DNA of 7,695 bases from an uncultured Rubrivivax sp. (GCA_937967345.1 CALBTN010000210.1:1-7695); one strand, 5' to 3'. Shown: positions 1 through 6,863, numbered from the stretch's first letter. The notes: generated by a model not told the origin, from the letters alone. Program-made: numbers and translations.

Positions 1-1
1 G

Positions 2-1501
2 GACAAGACAGCACTCGTGATCGGCGCCGAGCGTTGGCGCTGCCGCGAGCTCGACGACCTTTCGACTCGCCTGGCCGCGCAGCTGCGCGCGCGCGGCCTG
101 CGCCGCGGCGACCGGCTGGCGCTGCTGCTGCGCAACGGTGTCGAATTCGTGGTCGCCGACCTCGCGATCTTCAAGCTCGGCGCGGTCAAGGTGCCGCTCA
201 ACGAGATGCTCAGCACGAGCGACGTGAGCCACATGATCGGCCACTCGGGCGCGCGCCAGCTGATCGTGCACCGCTCGCTCGCCGACCGGCTCGACGCCGC
301 GTTGCTGGCGCAGACCGCGCTCGAGACCGTCGTCGAGGTCGACGATGCCGGGGCCGGCGTGGCCAGCGGGCGGCTCGACTGGCGCGCGCTGCTCGCCGCG
401 CCGGCCGAGGGCTTCGGGTGGGCAGAGGTCGGCCCCGAGGACACCGCGTTCATCCTCTACACCGGCGGCACCACCGGGCGCTCCAAGGGCGTGCTGCACA
501 CGCACCGGGCGATGATGATCAACGGCCTGACGCACATCGTCCACGGCGAGATCGCCGAGACCGAGCGGCTGCTGCTGACAAGCCCGCTGCCGCACTCGGC
601 CGGCTTCTTCTTGCAGGCCGCGCTGCTGCAGGGTGCGACCGTGCACCTGCATGCGCGCTTCGACGCCGCGGCGGTACTCGAGGCGATCGCGCGCGAAGGC
701 ATCACCTGGACCTTCATGGTGCCGACGATGATCTACCGCATGCTCGACGCCCACGACCCGGTGCGGCACGAGGTGCGCAGCCTGCGCACGCTGGTCTACG
801 GCGCCGCGCCGATCACCGCGCTGCGGCTCAAGCAGGTGCTGGCGAAGTTCGGCCCGGTGCTGCTGCAGCTCTTCGGCCAGACCGAGGTGCCCAACTTCGC
901 CACCAAGCTGTCCAAGGCCGACCATTCGGACGAACGCTTCCTCGGCTCCTGCGGGCAGCCGATCATCACCGCCGACGTGCGCATCGGCGGCGACGACGGC
1001 CGCGAGCTGCCCTTTGGCGAGGTCGGCGAGATCATGGTGCGCTCGCCCTACACGCTCGAGTGCTACCACGACGACCCCGAGAAGACTGCCGAGGTCTACG
1101 ACGGCGAATGGATCCGCACCGGCGACGTCGGCCGCCAGCTCGCCAGCGGCCACGTGTTCATCGTCGACCGCTCGAAGGACATGATCATCTCGGGCGGCAT
1201 GAATGTGTATTCGTCGGAGGTCGAAAACGCGGTGCAGGAGTTCCCCGGCGTGCGCCAGGTGATGGTCGTCGGCGTCCCGCACGACGACTGGGGCGAGGCG
1301 GTGTGCGCCGCGATCGTGCCCGCCGGCGAGGGCTTCGACACCGAAGGGCTGATGCGCCACTGCAGGCAGCGACTGGCAGCCTACAAGGTGCCGAAGGTGA
1401 TCGAACTGCTGCGCGAGATCCCGCTCACCGCCTATGGCAAGCCCGACAAGAAGGCCCTGCGCAGCAAGTACTGGGGTCACCGGACGCGGCAGGTGAACTG
1501 A
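2..1501 (+). CDS. AMP-forming acyl-CoA synthetase (ANL superfamily), 5'-truncated
   Basis: This enzyme probably activates a carboxylic acid with ATP and CoA through an acyl-adenylate in the cytoplasm. The reading frame is open from base 2. The first visible residues (DKTALV) already match the part of ANL enzymes that lies some way inside the N-terminus, so the true start is upstream and the GTG at 17 is not taken as the start. Counting from the first visible codon (499 aa seen), the ATP-binding loop YTGGTTGRSKG is at about 153-163 and QLFGQTE at about 289-295. The hinge region GEWIRTGD is at about 368-375, SKDMIISGGMNVYSSEVE follows near 391-408, and the C-terminal PLTAYGKPDKKALR carries the likely catalytic Lys at about 480. 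All core motifs are intact, so the enzyme should be active. Chain length and substrate cannot be told; a benzoate-type or medium/long-chain ligase is possible. The stop codon abuts a long palindrome, and the next gene is convergent. Confidence 0.93.
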   Translation, partial: DKTALVIGAERWRCRELDDLSTRLAAQLRARGLRRGDRLALLLRNGVEFVVADLAIFKLGAVKVPLNEMLSTSDVSHMIGHSGARQLIVHRSLADRLDAALLAQTALETVVEVDDAGAGVASGRLDWRALLAAPAEGFGWAEVGPEDTAFILYTGGTTGRSKGVLHTHRAMMINGLTHIVHGEIAETERLLLTSPLPHSAGFFLQAALLQGATVHLHARFDAAAVLEAIAREGITWTFMVPTMIYRMLDAHDPVRHEVRSLRTLVYGAAPITALRLKQVLAKFGPVLLQLFGQTEVPNFATKLSKADHSDERFLGSCGQPIITADVRIGGDDGRELPFGEVGEIMVRSPYTLECYHDDPEKTAEVYDGEWIRTGDVGRQLASGHVFIVDRSKDMIISGGMNVYSSEVENAVQEFPGVRQVMVVGVPHDDWGEAVCAAIVPAGEGFDTEGLMRHCRQRLAAYKVPKVIELLREIPLTAYGKPDKKALRSKYWGHRTRQVN

Positions 1502-1661
1502 GAAGGTGTGAACGAACCCGCCATGCCCGCTCGTGCCGCCATATCGCGCCCACTCGTCGTTGCAAATGCTCGCCGTAGCCCGGGCTACGGCTGCGCTTTG
1601 CGCCTAGATTGGGCGCAATCTGGCGACCCGCTCGGGCACGCCCGGTTCATTCACACCTTCT
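1501..1661. repeat. 161-bp imperfect palindrome between convergent genes
   Basis: The ends form a perfect 12-bp inverted repeat: AGAAGGTGTGAA at 1501-1512 pairs with TTCACACCTTCT at 1650-1661. Inward, the arms stay alignable by eye to the centre. GAACC at 1514-1518 pairs with GGTTC at 1644-1648, and TGCCCG, CGCC and GCGCCCA blocks recur as reverse complements, with about one base of offset near the middle. The centre is a perfect palindrome around GTAGCCCGGGCTAC, extending to 1572-1591. The right arm also holds its own hairpin (TTGCGCC at 1598-1604 with GGCGCAA at 1612-1618). As RNA or single-stranded DNA this would fold into one long hairpin. It could be a bidirectional terminator for the two convergent genes, although no U-tract is present. 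It could also be a small non-coding mobile or dispersed repeat. No protein is encoded within it. Confidence 0.8.
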
Positions 1662-1673
1662 GAGCAAGCAGCC

Positions 1674-2582
1674 TCACCACTGCGCCGAGATCACCGCGAT
1701 CCCGAGCACCAGCAGCCCGATGCCGACCGCCTCGCGCCGGCCCACCCGCTCGCCGAAGAAGCACCGCGACACCCCGTAGCCGTACAGCACCTCGACCAGC
1801 GCGAGCGTGCGCACATCGGCCGCGTTGCGCAGCGCGAACGCGGTGAACCAGCCGAACGAAGCGAGCGCGCCGAAGGCGCCGGCCAAAGTGGAGACGCGCC
1901 AGGCGACCAGCGTGGCACGCAGCGCGGCGGGCCGCCAACACAGCAGCAGCGCGCAGATCGCCACGCTCTGCACCGCCTGCGCCCACACCAGCACGTAGGC
2001 CGCCGACTGCCAGGGCTGGAAGGGCCCGAGCGACTGCGCCGCCGCGCGATAGCCCACCGCCGACAGCGCGAAGCCCGCTCCGGAGCCGATGCCCATCCAC
2101 GCGGTCGCCCACCGCCCGGTGCTGTCCGCCGGCGTACCCGCGTCCGGGGCCGCCAGCAACCACAGCCCGATGGACGCGAGGACGATCGCGCCGAGCGACT
2201 GCGGGCCGACCGGCTCGCCGAGCAGGACCAACGAGAACGCCGCCACCTGCAGCACCTCGGTCTTGGAGTAGGCCAGCGCGACGACGAAGCTGCGCCGCTG
2301 CATCGCGGCGATCAGCAGGCCCGTGGCCACCAGCTGCGCCAGCGCACTGCCGCACACCCAGGCCACGAACGCCGCGCCAGGCGTCGGCAGCGCAACACCG
2401 GCAGAACCGAACACGAGCGCCAGCGCGAGCAGTGCGAACGGCAGCCCGTACACGAAGCGCACCGAGGTCGCCGCCAGCGTGCCGGCCGCCGGCACCAGAT
2501 CTTTCTGCGCAGCGTTGCGCACGGTCTGGGCCGCCGCTGCCAGCAGCACGATCGGGATCCACATCCACGGCGGAGCGTTCAC
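1674..2582 (-). CDS. DMT-superfamily (EamA) transporter 2
   Basis: This is a predicted inner-membrane protein of 302 aa, the usual length for a two-repeat EamA transporter with about ten membrane helices. Long hydrophobic stretches run through the whole chain: residues 8-20, 45-65, 72-95, 112-125, 130-145, 165-180, 195-215, 230-250 and 284-300. Recognisable family-like segments are AQTVRNAAQKDL near 18-29, VRFVYGLPFALLAL near 41-54, YSKTEVLQVAAF near 105-116 and FFGERVGRREAVGIGLLVLG near 275-294. The start chosen is the GTG at 2582, whose GTGA overlaps the TGA stop of the upstream transporter and implies translational coupling. An ATG six codons later (2564) is the alternative, and neither has a clear Shine-Dalgarno site. 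The frame is open much further upstream, but that part reads as a shadow of the upstream gene. The substrate is unknown; relatives move amino acids, sugars or other metabolites, often outward. Confidence 0.85.
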   Translation of the reverse strand: MNAPPWMWIPIVLLAAAAQTVRNAAQKDLVPAAGTLAATSVRFVYGLPFALLALALVFGSAGVALPTPGAAFVAWVCGSALAQLVATGLLIAAMQRRSFVVALAYSKTEVLQVAAFSLVLLGEPVGPQSLGAIVLASIGLWLLAAPDAGTPADSTGRWATAWMGIGSGAGFALSAVGYRAAAQSLGPFQPWQSAAYVLVWAQAVQSVAICALLLCWRPAALRATLVAWRVSTLAGAFGALASFGWFTAFALRNAADVRTLALVEVLYGYGVSRCFFGERVGRREAVGIGLLVLGIAVISAQW

Positions 2583-3541
2583 CGTGCCGTCGTGTCCGTG
2601 CGCGCCGGTGCGGCGCCGCCCGCCAGCGTGCCGAACAGGCAGCCGAGCACGACGACCAGGCCTCCCACCGCCTCGTGCAGCTGCGGCGGCTCTCGCAGCA
2701 CCACGACCGACAGCGCCAGCACATACACCGGCAGCATGTTCATCGCCGCCGCTGCCTGCGCCGGGCCGGCGAGCTGTACCGCGCGGTTCCACGCCAGCAT
2801 GCCGATCACGGATGCGAAGACTGCCGCGTACGCCACTGCGGCGGCGAGGCCCGCCGACCAGTTCGCGGAAGACGACGAACCGTCGAGTCCCACCCACGCC
2901 AGCGTCAGCGGAACCGCCACGGTGGTTGCCAGCGCAGTCGCCTCGAGCAGCGGGCGGCGCTGGAAGACGCGCCGCGCGATCAGCGAATAGGCGCCCCACA
3001 CCAGCACGGCGCCGAGCACCAGCAGGTCGCCGATGCGGAACTCGAGCGCGGCGATGCGGCGCAGCTCGCCGCCGGAGACGATCACCGCGACGCCGGCGAT
3101 CGACACCACGATGCCGACGATCGCGCGCGCCGAAACGGTCGTGCCCAGCACGGCCCAGGCCATCAGCGCCGTCATCAGGGGGCACAGCGCGTTGATGAGC
3201 GCGGCGTTGAAGGCGCCGGTGGTGTGCAGCCCCTCGTACAGCAGGCCCTGGTAGACGACGAAGCCGGTGGCGGACATGGCCAAGAGCCATCCCCAATCGC
3301 TGCGCCGCCACGGTGTGCGCTCGCTGGAGCCGGCTGCACGGCTTGTCGCGGCTGCTTCGCGGCGCCGGCCGACCCACAACAGCGCCCACAGCAGCGCAGC
3401 GGCTGCGACGCTGCGCAGCGCGATCAGCAGCGACGGCTGGATGTCATCGCGGAAACCGCGGCCCAGGGCGATGTTGCCGGCCCAGCACAGGCACGCGACG
3501 TTGACCCAGAGAAATGCGCGAAGGCGCGGCGTGGCGGGCAT
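2579..3541 (-). CDS. DMT-superfamily (EamA) transporter 1
   Basis: This is a predicted inner-membrane transporter of 320 aa with two EamA repeats. Repeat one opens with FLWVNVACLCWAGNIALGRG (residues 10-29) and contains the typical loop LYEGLHTTGAFNAALINALC near 101-120. Repeat two contains VWGAYSLIARRVF near 181-193 and ends with PVYVLALSVVVLREPPQLHE near 271-290, followed by a last helix. A charged, poorly conserved linker lies near 58-83. The start is the ATG at 3541, 14 bp after the stop of the racemase gene. The frame stays open to 3709, but the extra 56 residues are Arg/Ala-rich and overlap the racemase gene, so they are rejected. The 3' end overlaps the next transporter by four bases. 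The two transporters share the fold but differ clearly in sequence, so this is not a recent duplication. The substrate is unknown. Confidence 0.88.
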   Translation of the reverse strand: MPATPRLRAFLWVNVACLCWAGNIALGRGFRDDIQPSLLIALRSVAAAALLWALLWVGRRREAAATSRAAGSSERTPWRRSDWGWLLAMSATGFVVYQGLLYEGLHTTGAFNAALINALCPLMTALMAWAVLGTTVSARAIVGIVVSIAGVAVIVSGGELRRIAALEFRIGDLLVLGAVLVWGAYSLIARRVFQRRPLLEATALATTVAVPLTLAWVGLDGSSSSANWSAGLAAAVAYAAVFASVIGMLAWNRAVQLAGPAQAAAAMNMLPVYVLALSVVVLREPPQLHEAVGGLVVVLGCLFGTLAGGAAPARTDTTAR

Positions 3542-3555
3542 GCAGACGCGAGCGG

Positions 3556-4581
3556 TCAGCGCGCGGCGCGCGGCGCGCCCGCGCGCCGGTGCCCGCCGGC
3601 GGGCGAGACGAAGCTCTCGCGTGCGCGGTTGTGCGCGTGGGCATGCGCCTCGTGCGGCGAAAGCACCGGCGCGAAGCAGGCATCGCTGCCCTCGAGCGCC
3701 TCGCACCACTGTGCGCGCGTGCGCGTCGCGAACACCACGGCCAGCTGCTGCTTCGTCTCGGCCCAGCGCGTGCGGTCGTCAAAGTCGATCGCCTCGCTGG
3801 CCAGGCCGAGCCGCTGGAGCAGCACGACGCGGAACTTGGGCTCGATCGGTGCGATGCTGACGTACTCGCCGTCGGCGCAGCGGTAGACATCGTAGTGCGG
3901 GGCGCCCGAGTCGAGCAGGTTGGTGCCGCGCGGGCCCTGGTGTGCGCCGCTGGCGTACAGGCCGAAGAGCGAGGTCATGAGCATCGCCGCGCCATCGACC
4001 ATCGCCGCATCGACCACCTGGCCGGCCCCGCCGCGCTGCACCGTCCACAGCGCGGCCAGCATGCCGAACGCAAGCAGCAGGCCGCCACCTCCGAAGTCGC
4101 CCACCAGGTTCAGCGGCGGCGTCGGCGGCGCTCCGGCGCGGCCGATGGCATGCAGCGCACCCGACAGCGCGATGTAGTTCAGGTCGTGCCCCGCCGCCGG
4201 TGCCAGCGGCCCGGTCTGGCCGAAGCCGGTGACACGGCCGTAGACGAGCTTGGGATGCTGCGCCAGGCACAGGTCCGGGCCGACGCCCAGGCGCTCCATC
4301 GTGCCCGGGCGGAAGCCTTCGATCAGCGCATCGGCGCAGCCGACGACGCGGCGCGCGAAAGCCACGCCTTCGGCCGCCTTGAGGTCGACCGACACCGTGC
4401 GCTTGCCGCGGTTGAGCAGGTCGAACTTCGGCGCCCGCTCGATGCCCAGCCCGCTGGGCTGCATGCGGTCCAGGCGCAGCACCTCGGCCCCCAGATCGGC
4501 GAGCACCATGCCGCACATCGGCCCGGGGCCGATGCCGGCGAACTCCACCACTTTCAATCCCGCGAGCGGTCCCTGTGCCAT
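3556..4581 (-). CDS. Alpha-methylacyl-CoA racemase-like family III CoA-transferase (CaiB/BaiF)
   Basis: The likely role is interconversion of (2R)- and (2S)-2-methylacyl-CoA so that beta-oxidation can proceed; CoA transfer between acids is the alternative in this family. The sequence opens with GPLAGLKVVEFAGIGPGP and contains NRGKRTVSVDLK, ADALIEGFRPGTMERLG, AAGHDLNYIALSGALHAIGR, NLVGDFGGGG and IAPIEPKF. By alignment from memory with the Mycobacterium racemase MCR, the catalytic His, Asp and Glu correspond to H132, D162 and E247, with the CoA-contacting Arg at R91 (341-aa numbering). The start is the ATG at 4581, because GAAGGAG at 4591-4597 lies 9 nt before it. The ATG at 4587 is only 3 nt from that site and would add two residues. 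The C-terminus stops just after a segment resembling the family's APRFSR, so the usual tail of perhaps 20-40 residues is missing. It is the second gene of a leftward operon, 19 bp after a flavoprotein gene. Confidence 0.9.
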   Translation of the reverse strand: MAQGPLAGLKVVEFAGIGPGPMCGMVLADLGAEVLRLDRMQPSGLGIERAPKFDLLNRGKRTVSVDLKAAEGVAFARRVVGCADALIEGFRPGTMERLGVGPDLCLAQHPKLVYGRVTGFGQTGPLAPAAGHDLNYIALSGALHAIGRAGAPPTPPLNLVGDFGGGGLLLAFGMLAALWTVQRGGAGQVVDAAMVDGAAMLMTSLFGLYASGAHQGPRGTNLLDSGAPHYDVYRCADGEYVSIAPIEPKFRVVLLQRLGLASEAIDFDDRTRWAETKQQLAVVFATRTRAQWCEALEGSDACFAPVLSPHEAHAHAHNRARESFVSPAGGHRRAGAPRAAR

Positions 4582-4590
4582 CGTCATCGA

Positions 4591-4597
4591 CTCCTTC
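4591..4597 (-). promoter_or_regulatory. Shine-Dalgarno site that decides the racemase start
   Basis: The minus strand reads GAAGGAG here, the clearest ribosome-binding site in the leftward operon. It lies 9 nt upstream of the ATG at 4581 but only 3 nt from the ATG at 4587, so the inner start is favoured. Confidence 0.65.
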
Positions 4598-4600
4598 GGT

Positions 4601-5722
4601 TCATCCCAGCAAGCGGTCGAGCCGCTCCTTGCACTCGGCGAGCTCTGCCAACATGTCCTGCACGACCTGGCGCACCGAGGTCTCCTCGCGCAGGTCGGCC
4701 ACGATCTGCCCGACCGGGTAGGTCAGGAACTCGTTGGCGCGCACACGTTCGACGCGCGTGCGGCCCTGCCCCCACCACAGGATGGCCTGCAGCGGCGCGG
4801 GCAGCGGGGCCGGCGCGCCCGGCGCGTCCCACGCGTCGGTGAACGCGCTGCGCAGCGTGCGGCACGGCTTGCCGGTGACACTGCGGGTGAGCACCGCGTC
4901 GTCGGCGCCGGCGGCGAACAGCCGCGCCTTGATCTCGGGGGTCACCTCGCTCTGCACCGTCTTCAGCCACACCGAGCCGCACCACACGCCTTCGCAGCCC
5001 AGCGCCAGCGCCGCCGCGAGCTGGCGGCCGCGCCCGACGCCGCCGCCGCCGAGCACCGGCAGCGGTGCCACCGCGTCGACGATGCGCGGCCACAGCACCA
5101 GCGAGGTGGTGTCGCCGGTGTGGCCGCCGGCCTCGGTGCCGACCGCGATGACGAAGTCGCAGCCGGCTTCGCGGTGTCGGACCGCATGCTTGGGCGCGCC
5201 GGCCAGCGCCGCGACCTTGATGCCGCGCGCATGCGCCCGCTGCACCAGTTCGGGCGGCGGCGAACCGAGCGCGCTGACGATCAGGCGGATCGGGTGCTCG
5301 AACGCCTTGTCGAGCATCGCCGCGCTTTCGGCGCGCGTGAAGTTGAACGACGAGACGAGCTCGCGCTCGATGCGCGCGGCCTCCAGCGGCGGCAGCGGCG
5401 GCACGCCGGCGCGGTCGAGCATCTCGCGAACGAAGGCGAGATGCTCCGGGGGAAACAGGTGCTCCGCGTCGTGCTTGGCCTCGCCCTCGGCGGCGGTGTC
5501 GAAGGTGGTCGGCATCAGCACGTCCACGCCATAGGGCCGCCCGCCGATGTGCGCGTCGATCCAGCGCAGGTCTTCTTCCACGCGGTCCGGGTGCATGCGT
5601 GCGAGGCCGAGCACGCCGAGCCCTCCCGCCTTGGACACCTCGACGACGACGTCGCGGCAGTGGGAGAACGCGAAGATCGGCGCCTCGATGCCGAACATGG
5701 CGCACAGGGGGTTGTTGCCCAT
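4601..5722 (-). CDS. Nitronate monooxygenase-like FMN-dependent oxidoreductase (2-nitropropane dioxygenase family)
   Basis: This is a predicted cytoplasmic FMN-binding TIM-barrel protein of 373 aa. The N-terminus CAMFGIEAPIFAFSHCRDVV (7-26) is followed by KAGGLGVLGLA (31-41), the family's flavin-side start. GTEAGGHTGDT (195-205) supplies His201, equivalent to the catalytic base of nitronate monooxygenases. GGGGVGRG (225-232) fits the FMN-phosphate loop, and GVWCGSVWL (245-253) follows. The start is the ATG at 5722, matching the usual N-terminus; the frame is open far upstream but across the intergenic region and the opposite gene, so that part is rejected. No strong Shine-Dalgarno site is seen. 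It is the first gene of the leftward operon with the racemase and two transporters. Many relatives in acyl-CoA clusters have no proven nitronate activity and may be NAD(P)H:flavin or enoyl-type oxidoreductases, so the exact reaction is uncertain. Confidence 0.87.
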   Translation of the reverse strand: MGNNPLCAMFGIEAPIFAFSHCRDVVVEVSKAGGLGVLGLARMHPDRVEEDLRWIDAHIGGRPYGVDVLMPTTFDTAAEGEAKHDAEHLFPPEHLAFVREMLDRAGVPPLPPLEAARIERELVSSFNFTRAESAAMLDKAFEHPIRLIVSALGSPPPELVQRAHARGIKVAALAGAPKHAVRHREAGCDFVIAVGTEAGGHTGDTTSLVLWPRIVDAVAPLPVLGGGGVGRGRQLAAALALGCEGVWCGSVWLKTVQSEVTPEIKARLFAAGADDAVLTRSVTGKPCRTLRSAFTDAWDAPGAPAPLPAPLQAILWWGQGRTRVERVRANEFLTYPVGQIVADLREETSVRQVVQDMLAELAECKERLDRLLG

Positions 5723-5767
5723 CGTCGTAGGCGGGCGTCGGGTTGCCCGGTGGTCGAACGCAGGGCT

Positions 5768-5796
5768 ATGATACGCGGGAACCCTGTACCTAACAG
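5768..5796 (-). promoter_or_regulatory. Candidate sigma70-type promoter for the leftward operon
   Basis: On the minus strand a good -10 box, TATCAT (5768-5773), lies 17 bp downstream of a weak -35 box, CTGTTA (5791-5796, 3 of 6 matches to TTGACA). Transcription would begin near 5760, giving a leader of about 38 nt before the flavoprotein ATG at 5722. This is one of the few AT-richer stretches in the window. It is a candidate found by eye, not a scored prediction. Confidence 0.35.
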
Positions 5797-5805
5797 TTGA
5801 CCGTT
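5792..5805. promoter_or_regulatory. Candidate operator: 14-bp imperfect inverted repeat in the divergent region
   Basis: AACAGTTGACCGTT matches its own reverse complement at 10 of 14 positions (AAC.GT..AC.GTT). It overlaps the proposed -35 box of the leftward promoter. It also contains TTGACC (5797-5802), which could be the -35 box of a rightward promoter, though no convincing -10 follows at the right spacing. A second TTGACC lies 26 bp further on, at 5823-5828. The position and symmetry suit a dimeric repressor acting on both operons. No regulator gene lies in the window. Confidence 0.3.
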
Positions 5806-5869
5806 TGGCTAGCATGCAACGATTGACCTGGGCCCGAACGATCCGCGCCGCGCCCCGAGTCCAAGAAGC

Positions 5870-5876
5870 GAGGTGA
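5870..5876 (+). promoter_or_regulatory. Shine-Dalgarno site of the Bug receptor gene
   Basis: GAGGTGA ends 4 nt before the ATG at 5881, with the AGG core 7 nt away. This supports that start over the in-frame ATG two codons later (5887). Confidence 0.55.
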
Positions 5877-5880
5877 ACCC

Positions 5881-6858
5881 ATGAACATGTCAGCGCCCGT
5901 CTCGCGCCGCGCCCTGCTGGCCTTTCCCCTCGGCCTTGCGGCAGGGGCCGCGCGTGCGGCCTACCCCCCCGAGCAGCGGCTGCGGCTGGTGCTGCCGTTC
6001 GGTCCGGGCTCGGCCACCGACACGCTGCTGCGCATCGTCGCCGAACCGCTGCAGGCGGCGCTCGGCCAGAGCGTGGTCGTCGACAACAAACCCGGCGCGC
6101 TGACCTCGCTGGCGCTGGCCGACGTGGCCAAGGCACCACCCGATGGTTACACCGTCGTCGCGGCGACGAACTCGATCGTGGCCAACCCGGCCGGCATCCA
6201 GCGCAGCCCCGGCTACGACGCGATGCGCGATTTCGCACCGATCACGCGGATCGCGGTCACCTCCTACGTGCTCGTCGTCTCCAGCGACAAGCCCTGGAAA
6301 ACTCTCAACGAGTTGCTCGTTCATGCGCGGGCCCATTCGGGCAAGCTGAACTATGCCAGCGGCAACCTGGGCGGCCTGTTGTACGGCGGCATGTTCGCGC
6401 GCTCCGTCGGCGCCGAGATGACCCACGTGCCCTACAAGTCCACCCCGCCGGCGCTGGTGGATCTGCTCGCCGGACACGTCGAGTTGATGTTCACCGACCT
6501 CGTCACCGCGGCGGGCCAGGCCAAGGCTGGCAAGGTGCGTGCGCTGCTGGCCACGGCGCCGCAGCGCACGGCGCTGTTCCCCGACGTGCCGACGATCACC
6601 GAGTCGGGCCTGCGCGGTATCGCCGACATGCCGGCCTGGTGGTCGCTGTACGGCCCGGCCGGCATGCCGCGCAGCGCGATCGACAGGCTCAACCGCGAGG
6701 TCGTCGCGATCCTCGGCAAGCCGGAGATCCGCGCGCGGCTGCAGGCGCTGGGGCTCGAGGCCACGCCCTCGACGCCCGAGGAACTGGCGGCGTTCACGCG
6801 CGAGCAGTCGCAGAACTACGTGCGGCTGGTCAAGGAGTTCGGCATCCAGCCGGAGTGA
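5881..6858 (+). CDS. Periplasmic tripartite tricarboxylate receptor (Bug/TctC family)
   Basis: This is a predicted periplasmic solute-binding protein of 325 aa, the normal family length. The N-terminus is a signal peptide: an n-region with SRR at 8-10, a hydrophobic stretch LLAFPLGLAAGAA, and a likely cut after ARA or ARAA (26 or 27). The twin arginine resembles a Tat signal, but Sec export is equally possible. The mature part shows the family pattern: LRLVLPFGPGSATDTLLR near 34-51, VVVDNKPGA, PPDGYTVVAATNSIVANP, DFAPITRI, KLNYASGNLGG, HVPYKSTPPALVDLLAGHVELMF, and KVRALLATAPQRTALFPDVP. Known Bug proteins bind carboxylic acids such as citrate, glutamate, nicotinate or aromatic acids in a Venus-flytrap fold. 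No TctA/TctB membrane partner is present here, as is common for the many orphan Bug genes of Burkholderiales. It heads a rightward operon with a hydratase and an acyl-CoA dehydrogenase, so the ligand may be the acid they degrade. Confidence 0.93.
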   Translation: MNMSAPVSRRALLAFPLGLAAGAARAAYPPEQRLRLVLPFGPGSATDTLLRIVAEPLQAALGQSVVVDNKPGALTSLALADVAKAPPDGYTVVAATNSIVANPAGIQRSPGYDAMRDFAPITRIAVTSYVLVVSSDKPWKTLNELLVHARAHSGKLNYASGNLGGLLYGGMFARSVGAEMTHVPYKSTPPALVDLLAGHVELMFTDLVTAAGQAKAGKVRALLATAPQRTALFPDVPTITESGLRGIADMPAWWSLYGPAGMPRSAIDRLNREVVAILGKPEIRARLQALGLEATPSTPEELAAFTREQSQNYVRLVKEFGIQPE

Positions 6859-6863
6859 AGCGC

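Noticed and set aside
17..19. GTG at 17 as the start of the acyl-CoA synthetase
   Set aside because: In-frame codons before it (DKTAL) match the conserved family sequence, and ANL enzymes need further N-terminal residues. The gene is cut by the window edge.
34..1578. A 514-codon open frame on the + strand overlapping the acyl-CoA synthetase
   Set aside because: Its product is Arg/Ala/Pro-rich with no family motifs and lies out of frame with the well-conserved ligase. It is a GC-driven shadow.
1501..1673. The palindrome as an ordinary rho-independent terminator
   Set aside because: It is much longer than such terminators and no T-run follows either arm. Termination remains possible but does not explain the full structure.
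2583..3389. Upstream extension that would make the second EamA gene a 571-aa protein
   Set aside because: The extra part is an out-of-frame reading of the first transporter gene with no EamA pattern. The GTG overlapping the upstream stop gives the normal family length.
2323..3886. Long + strand open frames (for example 2323-3195 and 2432-3886) opposite the transporter genes
   Set aside because: The products are low-complexity Arg/Ser/Pro/Ala-rich, while the minus strand encodes clear membrane transporters and a racemase.
3514..5800. Long + strand open frames (3514-4842 and 4250-5800) opposite the racemase and flavoprotein
   Set aside because: They are antisense to two genes with intact catalytic motifs, and their translations show only Arg/His/Ala-rich low-complexity sequence.
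5723..6238. Upstream extension of the flavoprotein frame to 545 aa
   Set aside because: It runs across the intergenic region and antisense to the Bug receptor. The family N-terminus begins at the ATG at 5722.
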